A stretch of 41,887 bases of DNA from assembly GCA_913057785.1 (NCBI GenBank), contig CAJXPD010000060.1, positions 1 to 41,887 of the forward strand, read 5' to 3'. This stretch comes from an uncultured Lewinella sp. (lineage in GTDB: Bacteria > Bacteroidota > Bacteroidia > Chitinophagales > Saprospiraceae). Of the stretch, positions 26,964 to 36,131 are shown piece after piece (the first letter of the stretch is position 1; each line of letters opens with the position of its first letter). Below the pieces are notes generated by a model. That model was given only the letters and a program-made list of their open reading frames with translations, did not search any database and was not told the origin of the DNA. Made by a program: the position numbers and the translations under genes.

Positions 26964-27893
26964 ATGAATTTATTGGACAGCCTTGAGGTAAGAGATTTGG
27001 GGAACCTGGAGTTACTCGCCAAGCAAGTGGTGGAAGGATTTATCATCGGTCTACATAAGAGTCCTTTCCATGGATTTTCAGTAGAATTTGCCGAACATCG
27101 ACTGTACAATCAAGGTGAGTCCACTAGAAATATTGATTGGAAGGTCTACGCGCGCACCGATAAGATGTTTACTAAGCGTTTTGAAGAGGAGACCAACCTG
27201 AGATGTCAAATTATTGTGGATGCCTCCTCCTCCATGTACTTTCCAGAAGGTAAACAGGATGATCCATCTTACATTAACAAGCTTAGGTTTTCTGCACTAG
27301 CCAGTGCTGCCCTGATGAATCTCTTGCAGAAGCAACGGGATGCCTTTGGCCTAAGTGTCTTTGACGAACAGTTACGTGAGCATACCAGAGCCAAATCCAG
27401 TACTAAACATTACCGATTACTCCTCACCTACCTAGATCGCCTCATCCGGACACCAGAGCACAATAAAACCACTGCTGCAGCCAAAGCCTTACATCAGATC
27501 GCTGATAGTATTCACAAAAGATCTATGGTGATCATTTTTAGTGATATGTTTGAGCAATCGGAGGATACCGAAAAGCTTTTCTCAGCGCTACAGCACCTGA
27601 AGCACAACAAACACGAAGTGGTTCTATTTCACGTTGTGGATAAGTCTAAGGAGATCGATTTTGATTTCAAAAACAGACCTTACCTATTTGTAGATATGGA
27701 AACAGGTGAGCGGGTACGGCTCCAGCCCAACCAGGTCAAGGAGACCTATCAGAAGCAGATCCAGGATTTCACAAACCAATTGAAACTGAGATGTCTACAG
27801 TATCAAATTGACTTCGTGGAAGCAGATATAAATAAAGGCTTTAGACAGATCCTTCAGGCATATCTGGTAAAGCGTTCTAAAATGCGAACTTAA
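26964..27893 (+). CDS. DUF58 protein (VWA-like)
   Basis: 309 residues. It has the DUF58 signature near residues 35-65 (RLYNQGESTRNIDWKVYART, then KRFEEETNLRCQIIVDAS) and a von Willebrand-like metal-site DASSSMYF. The family usually sits next to a MoxR AAA+ ATPase and transglutaminase genes, but none is nearby here. In known cases it takes part in chaperone-like assembly or stress responses (the MoxR-DUF58 pair); the partner must be elsewhere. PPK2 follows by 28 bp and the S4 gene by 8 bp more, suggesting one transcript. It has no transmembrane segment, unlike many DUF58 proteins. Confidence 0.88.
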   Translation: MNLLDSLEVRDLGNLELLAKQVVEGFIIGLHKSPFHGFSVEFAEHRLYNQGESTRNIDWKVYARTDKMFTKRFEEETNLRCQIIVDASSSMYFPEGKQDDPSYINKLRFSALASAALMNLLQKQRDAFGLSVFDEQLREHTRAKSSTKHYRLLLTYLDRLIRTPEHNKTTAAAKALHQIADSIHKRSMVIIFSDMFEQSEDTEKLFSALQHLKHNKHEVVLFHVVDKSKEIDFDFKNRPYLFVDMETGERVRLQPNQVKETYQKQIQDFTNQLKLRCLQYQIDFVEADINKGFRQILQAYLVKRSKMRT

Positions 27894-27921
27894 TTAAGTG
27901 CTACAGTATAAAAGAACACAT

Positions 27922-28662
27922 ATGATTAAACTCAAAGACTATTCTACAAAGCCTCCTGAAAACCTTAGCAAGAAAGAAACTCGCGAACTTACCAAAGATC
28001 TAGTTGAACGTTTAGGCGAACTACACGCACTACTAATTGCTGAACAAAAACATTCTGTACTGGTCATCTTCCAAGGTATGGATGGAAGTGGAAAGGATGG
28101 TGCGGTACGTACTGTATTCCGAGAGTGCAACCCTAGCGGCCTTGGCGTGTATTCCTTCAAGAAACCAACGGATGAAGAGTTCGCGCACGATTTCCTTTGG
28201 CGTGTACATAAGCAAGCTCCAGCCAAAGGTCAGATCAAGGTTTTCAATCGATCACATTATGAAGATGTGCTCATCCAACGCGTCCACGGATGGATCGATG
28301 AGGAACGCGTAGATAATAGATACGAAGCGATCAATGCTTTTGAGAAGCTGTTGACCTTTGATAACAATACGATAATTTTCAAATTCTACCTTCATATTTC
28401 TCACGATCAACAGAATTTGGAACTTACCGAAAGACTGGAAGAACACGATAAGCATTGGAAGCACAATCCGAGCGACTGGCAGGAAAGGGAACATTGGGAT
28501 GAATATATGCGTTGTTACGAAGACATGCTCAATCGAAGTGATATCCCTTGGATCATTACACCGGTAGATAGCAGATGGTATCGAGATTATATTGTCACAA
28601 AAACTATGGTGGAGCGGCTCGAAAAACTAAATATGCAGTATCCACCCTTAAAGGAAGATTAA
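27922..28662 (+). CDS. ppk2: Polyphosphate kinase 2 family
   Basis: 246 residues from the ATG at 27922; a GTG at 27898 in the same frame is not needed. The PPK2 core is clear: Walker A IFQGMDGSGKDGAVRTVFRE (about residues 50-66), GVYSFKKPTDEEFAHDFLWR, Walker B KVFNRSHYEDVLIQRVHG with the lid lysines/arginines after it, and the C-terminal ITPVDSRWYRDYIVTKTMVE. These enzymes transfer phosphate between polyphosphate and (d)NDP or NMP. Length and single domain fit class I or III; class cannot be fixed by eye. It is co-directional with DUF58 and the S4 gene. Confidence 0.93.
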   Translation: MIKLKDYSTKPPENLSKKETRELTKDLVERLGELHALLIAEQKHSVLVIFQGMDGSGKDGAVRTVFRECNPSGLGVYSFKKPTDEEFAHDFLWRVHKQAPAKGQIKVFNRSHYEDVLIQRVHGWIDEERVDNRYEAINAFEKLLTFDNNTIIFKFYLHISHDQQNLELTERLEEHDKHWKHNPSDWQEREHWDEYMRCYEDMLNRSDIPWIITPVDSRWYRDYIVTKTMVERLEKLNMQYPPLKED

Positions 28663-28670
28663 AGTTCTGA

Positions 28671-29081
28671 ATGGATAAGGTAAGAATTGACAAGTGGCTT
28701 TGGAGCGTTCGAATTTTTAAGTCAAGAACAATTGCCACTGATGCCTGTAAATCGGGAAAAATTAAGATTAAGGGAGTTAATGTAAAACCCTCCTACTTGG
28801 TCGAACGTGAAGAATTGGTAGAGGTGCGCAAAAATGGTTTCGACCTCCAATTCAAGGTTATTGATTTAATCCAAAAGCGGGTTTCAGCACCACTTGCTCA
28901 ACAATGTTATGAGGATTTAACTCCGGCAGAAGAGCTCAATAAATACCAGGACTGGTTTGTGGGGAAAGCGGCAGCCGAAAAAAGAGAGAAAGGTGCAGGA
29001 AGGCCCACTAAGAAGGAACGTAGATCCATTGATGAATTCAAATGGACCAGAGATAAGGAAGGGGGTGAGATTGAAGAATAA
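28671..29081 (+). CDS. S4-domain RNA-binding protein, Hsp15-like
   Basis: 136 residues. The S4 fold covers residues 3-60 (VRIDKWLWSVRIFKSRTIAT, then SGKIKIKGVNVKPSYLVERE). A basic helix and Lys/Arg-rich tail follow (KREKGAGRPTKKERRS). This matches Hsp15 (HslR), which binds free 50S subunits carrying nascent chains and helps rescue stalled ribosomes. The gene is 8 bp after ppk2. It ends convergently with the 29092 gene, with 10 bp between and no terminator. Confidence 0.88.
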   Translation: MDKVRIDKWLWSVRIFKSRTIATDACKSGKIKIKGVNVKPSYLVEREELVEVRKNGFDLQFKVIDLIQKRVSAPLAQQCYEDLTPAEELNKYQDWFVGKAAAEKREKGAGRPTKKERRSIDEFKWTRDKEGGEIEE

Positions 29082-29091
29082 ATAATCGTGC

Positions 29092-30426
29092 TCACCACCA
29101 CTCCTGGCGTATTACATACGTGTGCCAATTATTGGGGTTCATCCGAGCTTGAAAAAATTGCTGTCTGTATTTACGCCGTAAGTCTAATTTCGCTTCGACC
29201 ATGTTAACCGTTCTGGATATTTCTAGAATCTCCAGATGATTATCGCTATAATCCTGGATCTGATCCAGATAGGGAAGAATCCCTTTGAGAACCTCGTCGA
29301 TCTTATCTCTTATCACTCCATACCTCCTTAAGGAAGACCTGCTACATTCCTCCCCAATTAGTAGAAGTTCATTGACCAACACCAGGAATTGATCATAAAT
29401 TAAGAGGACTGCCCCAAGATTTGCCAGGTAATCCGTTTGGTCTTGATCCAGGTAGGATTGGATTTTGTCCATGGCCAGTTCGAAATTCGTTGCAGCCGCA
29501 ATGGTATCTTTTGTACTTTGATAAACTTTGAATAGTTTATTGTACAGCAGGATGATTTCGTATTCTTGATTCAGACTCAAGTGCTGATCTTTCCCTTGAT
29601 CTTCATAGCGCTTTTTCAATCTGGCTATCTGATCAAGATCAAAAAAGTATTTAACCTCGGCTTCCATTAAGTCTCCATGTAACGGAAATTTTCTTCTCCC
29701 TTCAGAAAGGTAACGAAAAGCCAATCCGCGAGTACCTCGATGTGCAAATGCTTCATACAATAATAGATAAAGACCTGGTGTCTCATAACCTTGCTCATAA
29801 AGAGTGCGAACCAAAGGCGTATAGGTATCAACCTCCCCCCGATAAAAGGCAGCCAAGGCCAGTTGATAAGAAAACCACTTCATTCGCCGATCGAGGACAC
29901 TCCCCATTTTTGCCCCCCGCATCAAATTATGTAGAGCAAGAATGGCTCGGTGTTGACGAATAACAAGTTCTCTCCTACTTTTTCTTTGCAAATCCAGAAC
30001 ACTTCTTGATAGCAGGAGATTCTGTAAACTTGCCAGATTGGCCAAAATGTGTTTTTTATTTTTCCTTTTGCTTACTTGAAGCAAGGATAGATAAGAATCA
30101 TATGCCTTCAAAGCCGGACCTTCAATGGCTAACAGGGTCCTAGATGGCCTGATATCTGTCTGGCTAGATCTTAACTGCTGAGCAGCAATCTGATGATATA
30201 GCCTGGCCTCGAGTTCCCAAATTTCTGGGCCAATTGTACTCCCTGCTTTTTCTTTCACTATGGCAATTGTAGATATAGCCTTTGTCAATTGATCATCATC
30301 AGCAGGATTACGATCATAAAGTGATATCTCTTTCCTAACTTCCCTCACTTCATCTTCAATGCTTTGGCACAAAGAATCGGTGGTGGGCCCTAATAGACAA
30401 ATGATTGAGAGTAGTCGTACTAGCAT
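29092..30426 (-). CDS. Exported helical protein, diverged paralogue of the upstream TPR gene
   Basis: 444 residues. A signal peptide (about 1-20, ICLLGPTTDSLCQ) precedes an all-helical protein. It aligns along its whole length with the neighbouring TPR protein (30614-31948), which is also 444 residues. Matching pairs include YLSEGRRKFPLHGDLMEAEV with YLEAGRKKYPDDVSLLFAEI, GLYLLLYEAF with AIYEALYKIE, and SLRRYGVIRDKIDEVLKGIL with GLKKYEDMKQKVFSQFDEAL. The TPR consensus residues are largely lost in this copy and it is much more basic. It is thus a tandem duplicate under relaxed or different constraint. Its function is unknown. A 19-bp hairpin and an AGGT tetranucleotide repeat lie upstream. Confidence 0.75.
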   Translation of the reverse strand: MLVRLLSIICLLGPTTDSLCQSIEDEVREVRKEISLYDRNPADDDQLTKAISTIAIVKEKAGSTIGPEIWELEARLYHQIAAQQLRSSQTDIRPSRTLLAIEGPALKAYDSYLSLLQVSKRKNKKHILANLASLQNLLLSRSVLDLQRKSRRELVIRQHRAILALHNLMRGAKMGSVLDRRMKWFSYQLALAAFYRGEVDTYTPLVRTLYEQGYETPGLYLLLYEAFAHRGTRGLAFRYLSEGRRKFPLHGDLMEAEVKYFFDLDQIARLKKRYEDQGKDQHLSLNQEYEIILLYNKLFKVYQSTKDTIAAATNFELAMDKIQSYLDQDQTDYLANLGAVLLIYDQFLVLVNELLLIGEECSRSSLRRYGVIRDKIDEVLKGILPYLDQIQDYSDNHLEILEISRTVNMVEAKLDLRRKYRQQFFQARMNPNNWHTYVIRQEWW

Positions 30427-30461
30427 AAGAGGCGCATTTACACATAAAGATGCACCAAAGA

Positions 30462-30481
30462 AGGTAGGTAGGTAGGTGGGT
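30462..30481. repeat. AGGT tetranucleotide repeat (4 copies plus a degenerate fifth)
   Basis: AGGT occurs at 30462-30477 in four perfect units, then GGGT at 30478-30481. On the minus strand it lies about 36-55 nt upstream of the ATG at 30426, where slippage could change promoter spacing. Confidence 0.7.
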
Positions 30482-30552
30482 AATTGACAGAAAACAGTCT
30501 GTCAGAAGCTTGACGAAGAGATAAAGAAAGAAGGCTATCCTCCATATGAAGC

Positions 30553-30593
30553 AATAAAAAACCCGATGACCAGTGGTCATCGGGTTTTTTATT
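30553..30593. terminator. Perfect 19-bp bidirectional terminator hairpin
   Basis: Positions 30553-30571 pair perfectly with 30575-30593 around the 3-nt loop AGT; the core is ACCCGATGACC / GGTCATCGGGT with flanking A and T runs. It begins 21 bp after the TPR gene stop on the minus strand and separates the two paralogues. Confidence 0.93.
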
Positions 30594-30613
30594 GTTAACT
30601 CGCTTGAGTTGGA

Positions 30614-31948
30614 TTACTCATTGAAGTAAGAAGCATCGTTCTTTCCTCCAGCTTGTACTTTCTCCAAACGAGTTTTGAATTCGTTAGAAGTTGCTAGATC
30701 ATCCTTACGAGCAAAGATCTCTTTCAAGGCGATCAATGTATTCGCATCATTTGGATTTAGCTTCTCCGCCTTCTTGAAAAATGGCAGTGCTTCGTCAAAT
30801 TGAGAGAATACTTTCTGCTTCATATCTTCGTACTTCTTCAGACCATCTTTAGAGTAGTCTCCTTCTAGCTCAACCAACTGCTTAGTCATCGCGGCAGCTT
30901 TGTTGTAGTACAAAGCTCCAATACTATAGATAGCGTCAAAATACTTAGGATCTTTTGCTAAAGCTTGATTATAGCGCTCCAATGCTTTGTTGAAGTATTC
31001 ATCTGCTTTAGCTTCATTACCATCTCCAGATTCTTTTTGGTACAAGTTGTCAAAGACATTACCTAGAGTAGCATACAAAGACATGTTATCTGGCTCTTTT
31101 TCAATAGCCATTTCCAGTTTTGTGATTAACACGTCAAGCTTATTCAACTTCAAGAAGTGGTTAATTTCAGCAAACAACAAAGAAACATCATCTGGATACT
31201 TTTTACGGCCAGCTTCTAGGTACTGGTAAGCATCTGCTGCAGAAGTCTTCTCTGATTCGATCTTATACAAAGCTTCGTAAATAGCTGCCTTGTCATAATT
31301 TGCCTTATATAGGTCCTGGAAAAGCTTACTAGCATCAGCCGTCTTCTTAGCGTTCAGTGCTGCCAAACCTGTGATATACTTCTGCTCGTTCAACTGCTCT
31401 GGATTCGCATCAAGTGCACTTTCTCCGCCATTAGCCTTCAACATTTCATGGGCAGTCAATACCGCATTGAAATTTTGGTAGGCTTCTGCATATTTTTGCT
31501 CATCGTAAGCATAGATGCCCATGTTAGACAAAGTACCTTGCGCCATAGCAAGTCCTTTCAGTGCATCTTTCTTTTCATACTTCTTCTCGGCCATACCGAA
31601 TGCCTTTTCGAAGGCTTTGAAGGAATTATAGGCCGGTCTGTCAACATCAGGCAATTCACTCACATCTCCAATACCTAAAGTCTTGATATTTGTGATCTGA
31701 GTAGCGATTACACCATAGATCTCTCCTTTCTTCAACCATGTTTTAATGGTACCACCAGTCTCCGCATCAGCTTCAGCAGTCGCGATGTTATCCACAGCTT
31801 CCTGTAGCTTTGCTTTATTAGTTTGGTCTAGGTTGAAAGCCGCAATCGCCTGAGAGGCTTTCTTAAGGGCTTTTTTACCATTTTGTGCCTCGACACTACC
31901 AAGAACTAGTAGAAGAGATAGACAGGATAAGAAAATCTTTTTCATCAT
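30614..31948 (-). CDS. Exported tetratricopeptide-repeat protein
   Basis: 444 residues with a signal peptide (about 1-21, ending VEAQ). At least five TPR-like helix pairs are visible: YAEAYQNFNAVLTAHEML, AYQYLEAGRKKYPDDVSLLF, KLEMAIEKEPDNMSLYATLG, YNQALAKDPKYFDAIYSIGA and FFKKAEKLNPNDANTLIALK. Such periplasmic scaffolds are common in Bacteroidota and serve protein-protein contacts; the partner is not known. Codon and amino-acid composition (Lys/Ala rich, few Trp or Cys) suggests strong expression. It ends at a very strong terminator (30553-30593), so the downstream paralogue is probably transcribed separately. gyrA is upstream on the same strand, 105 bp away. Confidence 0.88.
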   Translation of the reverse strand: MMKKIFLSCLSLLLVLGSVEAQNGKKALKKASQAIAAFNLDQTNKAKLQEAVDNIATAEADAETGGTIKTWLKKGEIYGVIATQITNIKTLGIGDVSELPDVDRPAYNSFKAFEKAFGMAEKKYEKKDALKGLAMAQGTLSNMGIYAYDEQKYAEAYQNFNAVLTAHEMLKANGGESALDANPEQLNEQKYITGLAALNAKKTADASKLFQDLYKANYDKAAIYEALYKIESEKTSAADAYQYLEAGRKKYPDDVSLLFAEINHFLKLNKLDVLITKLEMAIEKEPDNMSLYATLGNVFDNLYQKESGDGNEAKADEYFNKALERYNQALAKDPKYFDAIYSIGALYYNKAAAMTKQLVELEGDYSKDGLKKYEDMKQKVFSQFDEALPFFKKAEKLNPNDANTLIALKEIFARKDDLATSNEFKTRLEKVQAGGKNDASYFNE

Positions 31949-32052
31949 ATTCAGATTTGATATTTTGTTTAAAAACCATTGTTTTGACGAACAAACTAGG
32001 TACGAAGGTACTTATTTAGTGTTAAATTCGACTGCCCGCCTGTTAAAATTTG

Positions 32053-34674
32053 TTAATCTCCTGACTCATTTTGATCCTCAGCATTTGCCTCAGAATCATC
32101 GCCTTCTGCTCCGTCTGGATCAATAACATCCTCATCCTCAGCTGCTGGTACAATGGTAATATCAGCAATATCATCCCCCTCATCTAATCGGATAACGCGC
32201 ACTCCTTGAGTCGCTCTACCCATGATTCGAATATCTTGTACGGGCATCCGGATCACTATACCCGAAATATTGGTAATCATGATATCCTCATCTTCTCGAA
32301 CCGCTTTGATGGCAACCACATGACCCGTCTTGGCAGTAACTTGCATCGTCTTCACCCCTTTTCCACCACGATTGGTCAAGCGATAATCGTTGAAATCGGA
32401 GCGTTTCCCGTTTCCTTTTTCAGAAACGACCAGGATGGTTACTTCTGTATCTGTTGGATCAATGCAGATCATCCCTACAACTCGATCTTCTCCGGGAAGC
32501 AGCGAAATACCTCTAACTCCTGCTGCGCTACGGCCCATCGCTCGCACCGCTGACTCATTGAAACGAATGGCATTACCCATTCTAGAAGCAATGAATACCT
32601 CATTATTTCCATTGGTCAGTTTAGCTTCCAGGAGTTGATCCCCTTCATTAATGGTAAGCGCATTTATCCCGCCAGCTCTTGGACGAGAGAAGGCTTCAAC
32701 CAATGTCTTCTTGATCACCCCTTTTTGGGTGCAGAACATGATATAATGCTGGTTGATAAAGTCTTCATCCTTCAAGTCTTTGACGATGATATAAGCTCTG
32801 ACCTTATCATTCGGCGGTATCGCTAGGATATTCTGGATAACTCTACCACTGGAGTTCTTACCTGCTTCTGGAATTTCATAGATTCGCAACCAATGACATT
32901 TGCCTTGTTCCGTAAAGAGTAGCAAATAATTATGGTTGGTGGCCGAAAAGATGTGCTCTACAAAATCTTCATCACGGGTCTTACTTCCGCGAGATCCACG
33001 TCCTCCCCGACCTTGCGTACGATATTCAGAACTTGGCGTACGCTTGATATATCCTAGATGAGTGATAGTCACAATGACTTCCTCATCCTTGATCAGATCT
33101 TCCATGCTGATGTCGCCACCAGCCAAGTTGATATCCGTGCGGCGCTCATCACCATACTTCTCCTTGATAAAGGCAAGTTCCTCTTTTATGATTTCTCTCT
33201 GTAGGTCCTCGCTTTCCAAGATAGCCTTCAAGTGGGCAATTCTTTCTTGGATTTCGTCGTATTCTGCCTTGACCTTATCGCGCTCCAGGCCTGTCAATTT
33301 CTGAAGTCGCATATCCAAAATGGCCTTGGCTTGTGCCTCTGATAATACATTACCTTCAAGCACTTGTAGTTCATCGGTTTGGGCCTCTTCAATCAAGGTT
33401 CCAAATTTCTTCCAGAAGGCATCCTTATCCTTAATGAACTCTCCCTTCATCAAACCTTCCCGCGCTTCTTCTGGCGTTTTAGAGGCTCGAATCAAAGTGA
33501 TAACATGATCAATGTAGTCTAACGCAACCAACAGACCAACCAGGATATGTGCTCTCCCTAAGGCCTTGCGCAGATCAAATTGAGTACGTCGTACAATTAC
33601 CTCTAAACGGAATTTGATGAATTCCTCAATCATATCCTTAAGGTTCAGAAGCATTGGACGTCCATTCACCAGCGCCACATTGTTAACACCGTAAGAAGAT
33701 TGCAAAGGTGTATACTTGTATAGCTGGCTCAAAATCACGCTCGCCATTGCGTCCCTACGAACCTCCACGACAATTCTAAGTCCGTTTCGATCGGATTCAT
33801 CTCGTAGATCCGTGATCCCTTCGATCCTTTTATCATTAACCAATTCCGCCATCTTGGCTACTAAATTGGCCTTATTAACCTGATAAGGTATTTCAGTTAT
33901 AATAATGGTCTCTCGACCATTGCTTTCTGTTTCGATGTCTGCTTTTCCACGTAAAACCACTCTTCCTCTCCCCGTATGGAATGCTTCTTTCACACCCTGG
34001 TAACCATAGATAGTACCTCCAGTGGGAAAATCAGGGGCTTTAATAAACTCCATCAATTCATCTACCGTGATTTCAGGATTATCAACAGCAGCTGAAATTC
34101 CATTGAGTACTTCGGTAAGGTTATGCGGTAGCATATTAGTGGCCATACCTACAGCGATACCAGAAGCTCCATTGATCAACAAATTGGGCACGCGCGTGGG
34201 TAGAACGGTAGGTTCTTCCAATGAGTCATCAAAATTCAGTGCAAAATCAACGGTATCTTTGTTGATATCAGCTAATATTTCATCACTGATTCTGCGCAAG
34301 CGGGCCTCTGTATATCGCATGGCTGCCGGGCTATCGCCGTCCATGGAACCAAAATTTCCTTGCCCATCAACTAAGGGATAACGCAAAGACCATTCTTGAG
34401 CCATCCGGACCATGGTGTCGTAAACGGAAGAGTCTCCATGCGGGTGGTATTTCCCAAGAACCTCTCCGACGATACGCGCCGACTTTTTGGGAGCCTTCCC
34501 AAAAGTTAAGCCCAATTCTGACATCCCGTATAACACTCGGCGATGGACTGGCTTCAGGCCATCGCGCACATCCGGTAGCGCCCGAGAAACGATGACCGAC
34601 ATAGAATAATCTATGTAAGCCGTCTTCATCTGATCCTCGATGTTAACGGGAATAATTCTTTGATTTGAAGACAT
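32053..34674 (-). CDS. gyrA: DNA gyrase subunit A
   Basis: 873 residues. The breakage-reunion domain has catalytic Tyr121 in [10 protein letters not shown]. The quinolone-resistance region reads [17 protein letters not shown] with Ser82 and Asp86 (E. coli Ser83 and Asp87), the susceptible state. The tower and coiled coil follow, and the C-terminal beta-pinwheel carries the GyrA box as QGRGGRG, with [19 protein letters not shown] and similar blades. It ends in a long acidic tail ([20 protein letters not shown]). With GyrB it introduces negative supercoils using ATP. gyrB is not in the window. A candidate -7 element is at 34756-34763. Confidence 0.97.
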   Translation of the reverse strand: MSSNQRIIPVNIEDQMKTAYIDYSMSVIVSRALPDVRDGLKPVHRRVLYGMSELGLTFGKAPKKSARIVGEVLGKYHPHGDSSVYDTMVRMAQEWSLRYPLVDGQGNFGSMDGDSPAAMRYTEARLRRISDEILADINKDTVDFALNFDDSLEEPTVLPTRVPNLLINGASGIAVGMATNMLPHNLTEVLNGISAAVDNPEITVDELMEFIKAPDFPTGGTIYGYQGVKEAFHTGRGRVVLRGKADIETESNGRETIIITEIPYQVNKANLVAKMAELVNDKRIEGITDLRDESDRNGLRIVVEVRRDAMASVILSQLYKYTPLQSSYGVNNVALVNGRPMLLNLKDMIEEFIKFRLEVIVRRTQFDLRKALGRAHILVGLLVALDYIDHVITLIRASKTPEEAREGLMKGEFIKDKDAFWKKFGTLIEEAQTDELQVLEGNVLSEAQAKAILDMRLQKLTGLERDKVKAEYDEIQERIAHLKAILESEDLQREIIKEELAFIKEKYGDERRTDINLAGGDISMEDLIKDEEVIVTITHLGYIKRTPSSEYRTQGRGGRGSRGSKTRDEDFVEHIFSATNHNYLLLFTEQGKCHWLRIYEIPEAGKNSSGRVIQNILAIPPNDKVRAYIIVKDLKDEDFINQHYIMFCTQKGVIKKTLVEAFSRPRAGGINALTINEGDQLLEAKLTNGNNEVFIASRMGNAIRFNESAVRAMGRSAAGVRGISLLPGEDRVVGMICIDPTDTEVTILVVSEKGNGKRSDFNDYRLTNRGGKGVKTMQVTAKTGHVVAIKAVREDEDIMITNISGIVIRMPVQDIRIMGRATQGVRVIRLDEGDDIADITIVPAAEDEDVIDPDGAEGDDSEANAEDQNESGD

Positions 34675-34755
34675 CTAAATCTTTTGAATCGATTAAATAA
34701 TTTCTAGGAAAAGCAGGCAAGAGAATTTTCTTTTTGTCGCTCTACTGTAACCTCG

Positions 34756-34763
34756 CAAAGATA
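34756..34763 (-). promoter_or_regulatory. Candidate -7 promoter element for gyrA (TATCTTTG)
   Basis: Exact TAnnTTTG match on the minus strand, 82 bp before the gyrA ATG. A TTG (plus-strand CAA at 34779-34781) is 15 bp upstream, shorter than usual. Confidence 0.45.
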
Positions 34764-35043
34764 CAAAATATCTATCATCAAGGTGCTTATAAAAGACTAT
34801 TAATTTGCTTAAACTTGAAAAAAACAAGGCTTGTAAAAACACCTTCAAATCAAGGCTTACATTCGCCTGTAAATCCTTTCATTTCAAGCGCATAGCGACT
34901 TAGTAAATCTCCGGAGCAAAATGTGTGATAAAATCATTTTTAGCAGCTATAGATCATGTAGTTATAGGTAACTGCAGATTCTTATATATAAGAGAGCTCT
35001 AAATCCTATTGCACACAAAAGAGCAGTTACACATCTTGTTCAT

Positions 35044-35051
35044 TACATTTG
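35044..35051 (+). promoter_or_regulatory. Candidate -7 promoter element for miaE (TACATTTG)
   Basis: Exact TAnnTTTG match, 68 bp before the miaE ATG; no -33 TTG at normal spacing. Confidence 0.35.
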
Positions 35052-35119
35052 TGTTTCTGAACTGGGTTTTCTCAAGTCTCGAAATTATCCTAATTAGTAC
35101 ATAGATAAGTCAATACACG

Positions 35120-35704
35120 ATGAAACTGAACTTGGAACTAAAAGTAGCCAGCAAGCCAGAATGGGTAGAAACAGTTTTGGGTGATTTCGACACCTTTTTG
35201 CAAGATCATGCAGATTGCGAGCGGAAGGCCTCTGCCGCAGCTTTAAGCCTAGTAGCCAAATATCCTGATAGAACGGCAATTATTCCGGAGTTAATCGAAA
35301 CAGCCCTAGAAGAATTGGAACACTTCCAAGAAGTCTATGCCTTAATGGAAAAGAGGGGCGTACGTTTGCTTGCCTCTATGCCTGAAGATCCGTACATCAA
35401 AAGCCTGATGAAGCGAATGCACTCTGGAATCGAAGAAAGGCTACTCGACCGTCTTTTGATCGGATCCGTATTCGAGACACGAGGCGCTGAACGATTCCGG
35501 CTCATCGAAGAAGGCTTAACAGATCCTGATCTGAAACGATTTTACAAGATGCTTTGGACTTCCGAAGCCAAGCATGGGCATATCTATGTTAAGATGGCAT
35601 TGGAATATTTTCCGGAAGACAAGGTTTACCAACGATTGGAATGGTGGATGGATCAAGAAGGGGAAATTATAGACAACCTACCACTACGTGCCGCATTGCA
35701 TTGA
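35120..35704 (+). CDS. miaE: tRNA-(ms2io6A)-hydroxylase, MiaE-type
   Basis: A non-haem diiron monooxygenase of the ferritin-like fold that hydroxylates the isopentenyl side chain of ms2i6A37 in tRNA using O2. The 194-residue protein has the four-helix ligand pattern: DHADCERKASAAAL, ALEELEHFQEVYAL (ExxH), ETRGAERFRLIEEG and WTSEAKHGHIYVKM (ExxH). MKLNLELKVASKPEWVETVL is a family-typical start. It depends on miaA and miaB, which are not in the window. The gene stands alone; the histidine-kinase gene starts 427 bp later. Confidence 0.9.
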   Translation: MKLNLELKVASKPEWVETVLGDFDTFLQDHADCERKASAAALSLVAKYPDRTAIIPELIETALEELEHFQEVYALMEKRGVRLLASMPEDPYIKSLMKRMHSGIEERLLDRLLIGSVFETRGAERFRLIEEGLTDPDLKRFYKMLWTSEAKHGHIYVKMALEYFPEDKVYQRLEWWMDQEGEIIDNLPLRAALH

Positions 35705-36131
35705 TCTTCGTCCCCAGCTATCTACCGATGGTAATCAGCTGACTACCGTTTATAAATATTATTAATAAAATACGTTTTTTCTTTAATTTATTCCTATCTT
35801 AGAGCCAAGAAATTGTAAATCTTTCTAATCTCTTGAGGCTGGTGTAATTACACCGTACATCTTATACCAATCAATGTAAGCTTCCCCCCTTCTAAGGAAT
35901 AACTCAATACAGTTGTTCTCCCCTTATTTTGAAACAATATCCTCCAGTTTTCGTAGTAATTCACTGTTGAAATTCCGCAGCGTTAAAGACATTTTCCCCT
36001 TATCCAGACAACACTAAAACTACTTTGACATCGAGCTTATTTCTTCAAAGAATGCGATGGCACTAATTGTGCCGGCAATCTTTATCAATAGATAAGCTCA
36101 GTTTAGTCTTAAAAAACAAACACTGCAAAAC
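35705..36131. other. 427-bp spacer before the histidine-kinase operon
   Basis: No gene is apparent. It contains a perfect 14-bp palindrome GGTGTAATTACACC (35841-35854) and an inverted repeat GGCAC-TAATT-GTGCC (36059-36073), both plausible regulator sites. The long AT-rich leader could include a promoter, but no exact TAnnTTTG match was found. Confidence 0.5.
35841..35854. promoter_or_regulatory. Perfect 14-bp palindrome GGTGTAATTACACC
   Basis: Self-complementary over all 14 bases, in a non-coding spacer 278 bp before the kinase gene. Such a site fits a dimeric regulator; which one is unknown. Confidence 0.4.

Larger units (their letters stand above)
34675..35119. other. 445-bp divergent spacer between gyrA and miaE
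   Basis: No gene is apparent. It holds candidate -7 elements for both genes (minus 34756-34763, plus 35044-35051) and a 14-bp palindrome TCTTATATATAAGA (34980-34993) followed by AGAGCTCT (34993-35000). An AAGGCTT motif occurs twice near 34829 and 34855. The purpose of the extra length is unknown. Confidence 0.5.

Noticed and set aside
26964..28662. A DUF58-PPK2 stress island with MoxR
   Set aside because: The expected MoxR ATPase and transglutaminase partners are absent, so only co-directional genes can be claimed.
34022..34381. A 119-codon plus-strand frame inside gyrA
   Set aside because: It is a shadow of gyrA; the reverse-strand reading is a full-length, catalytically complete GyrA.
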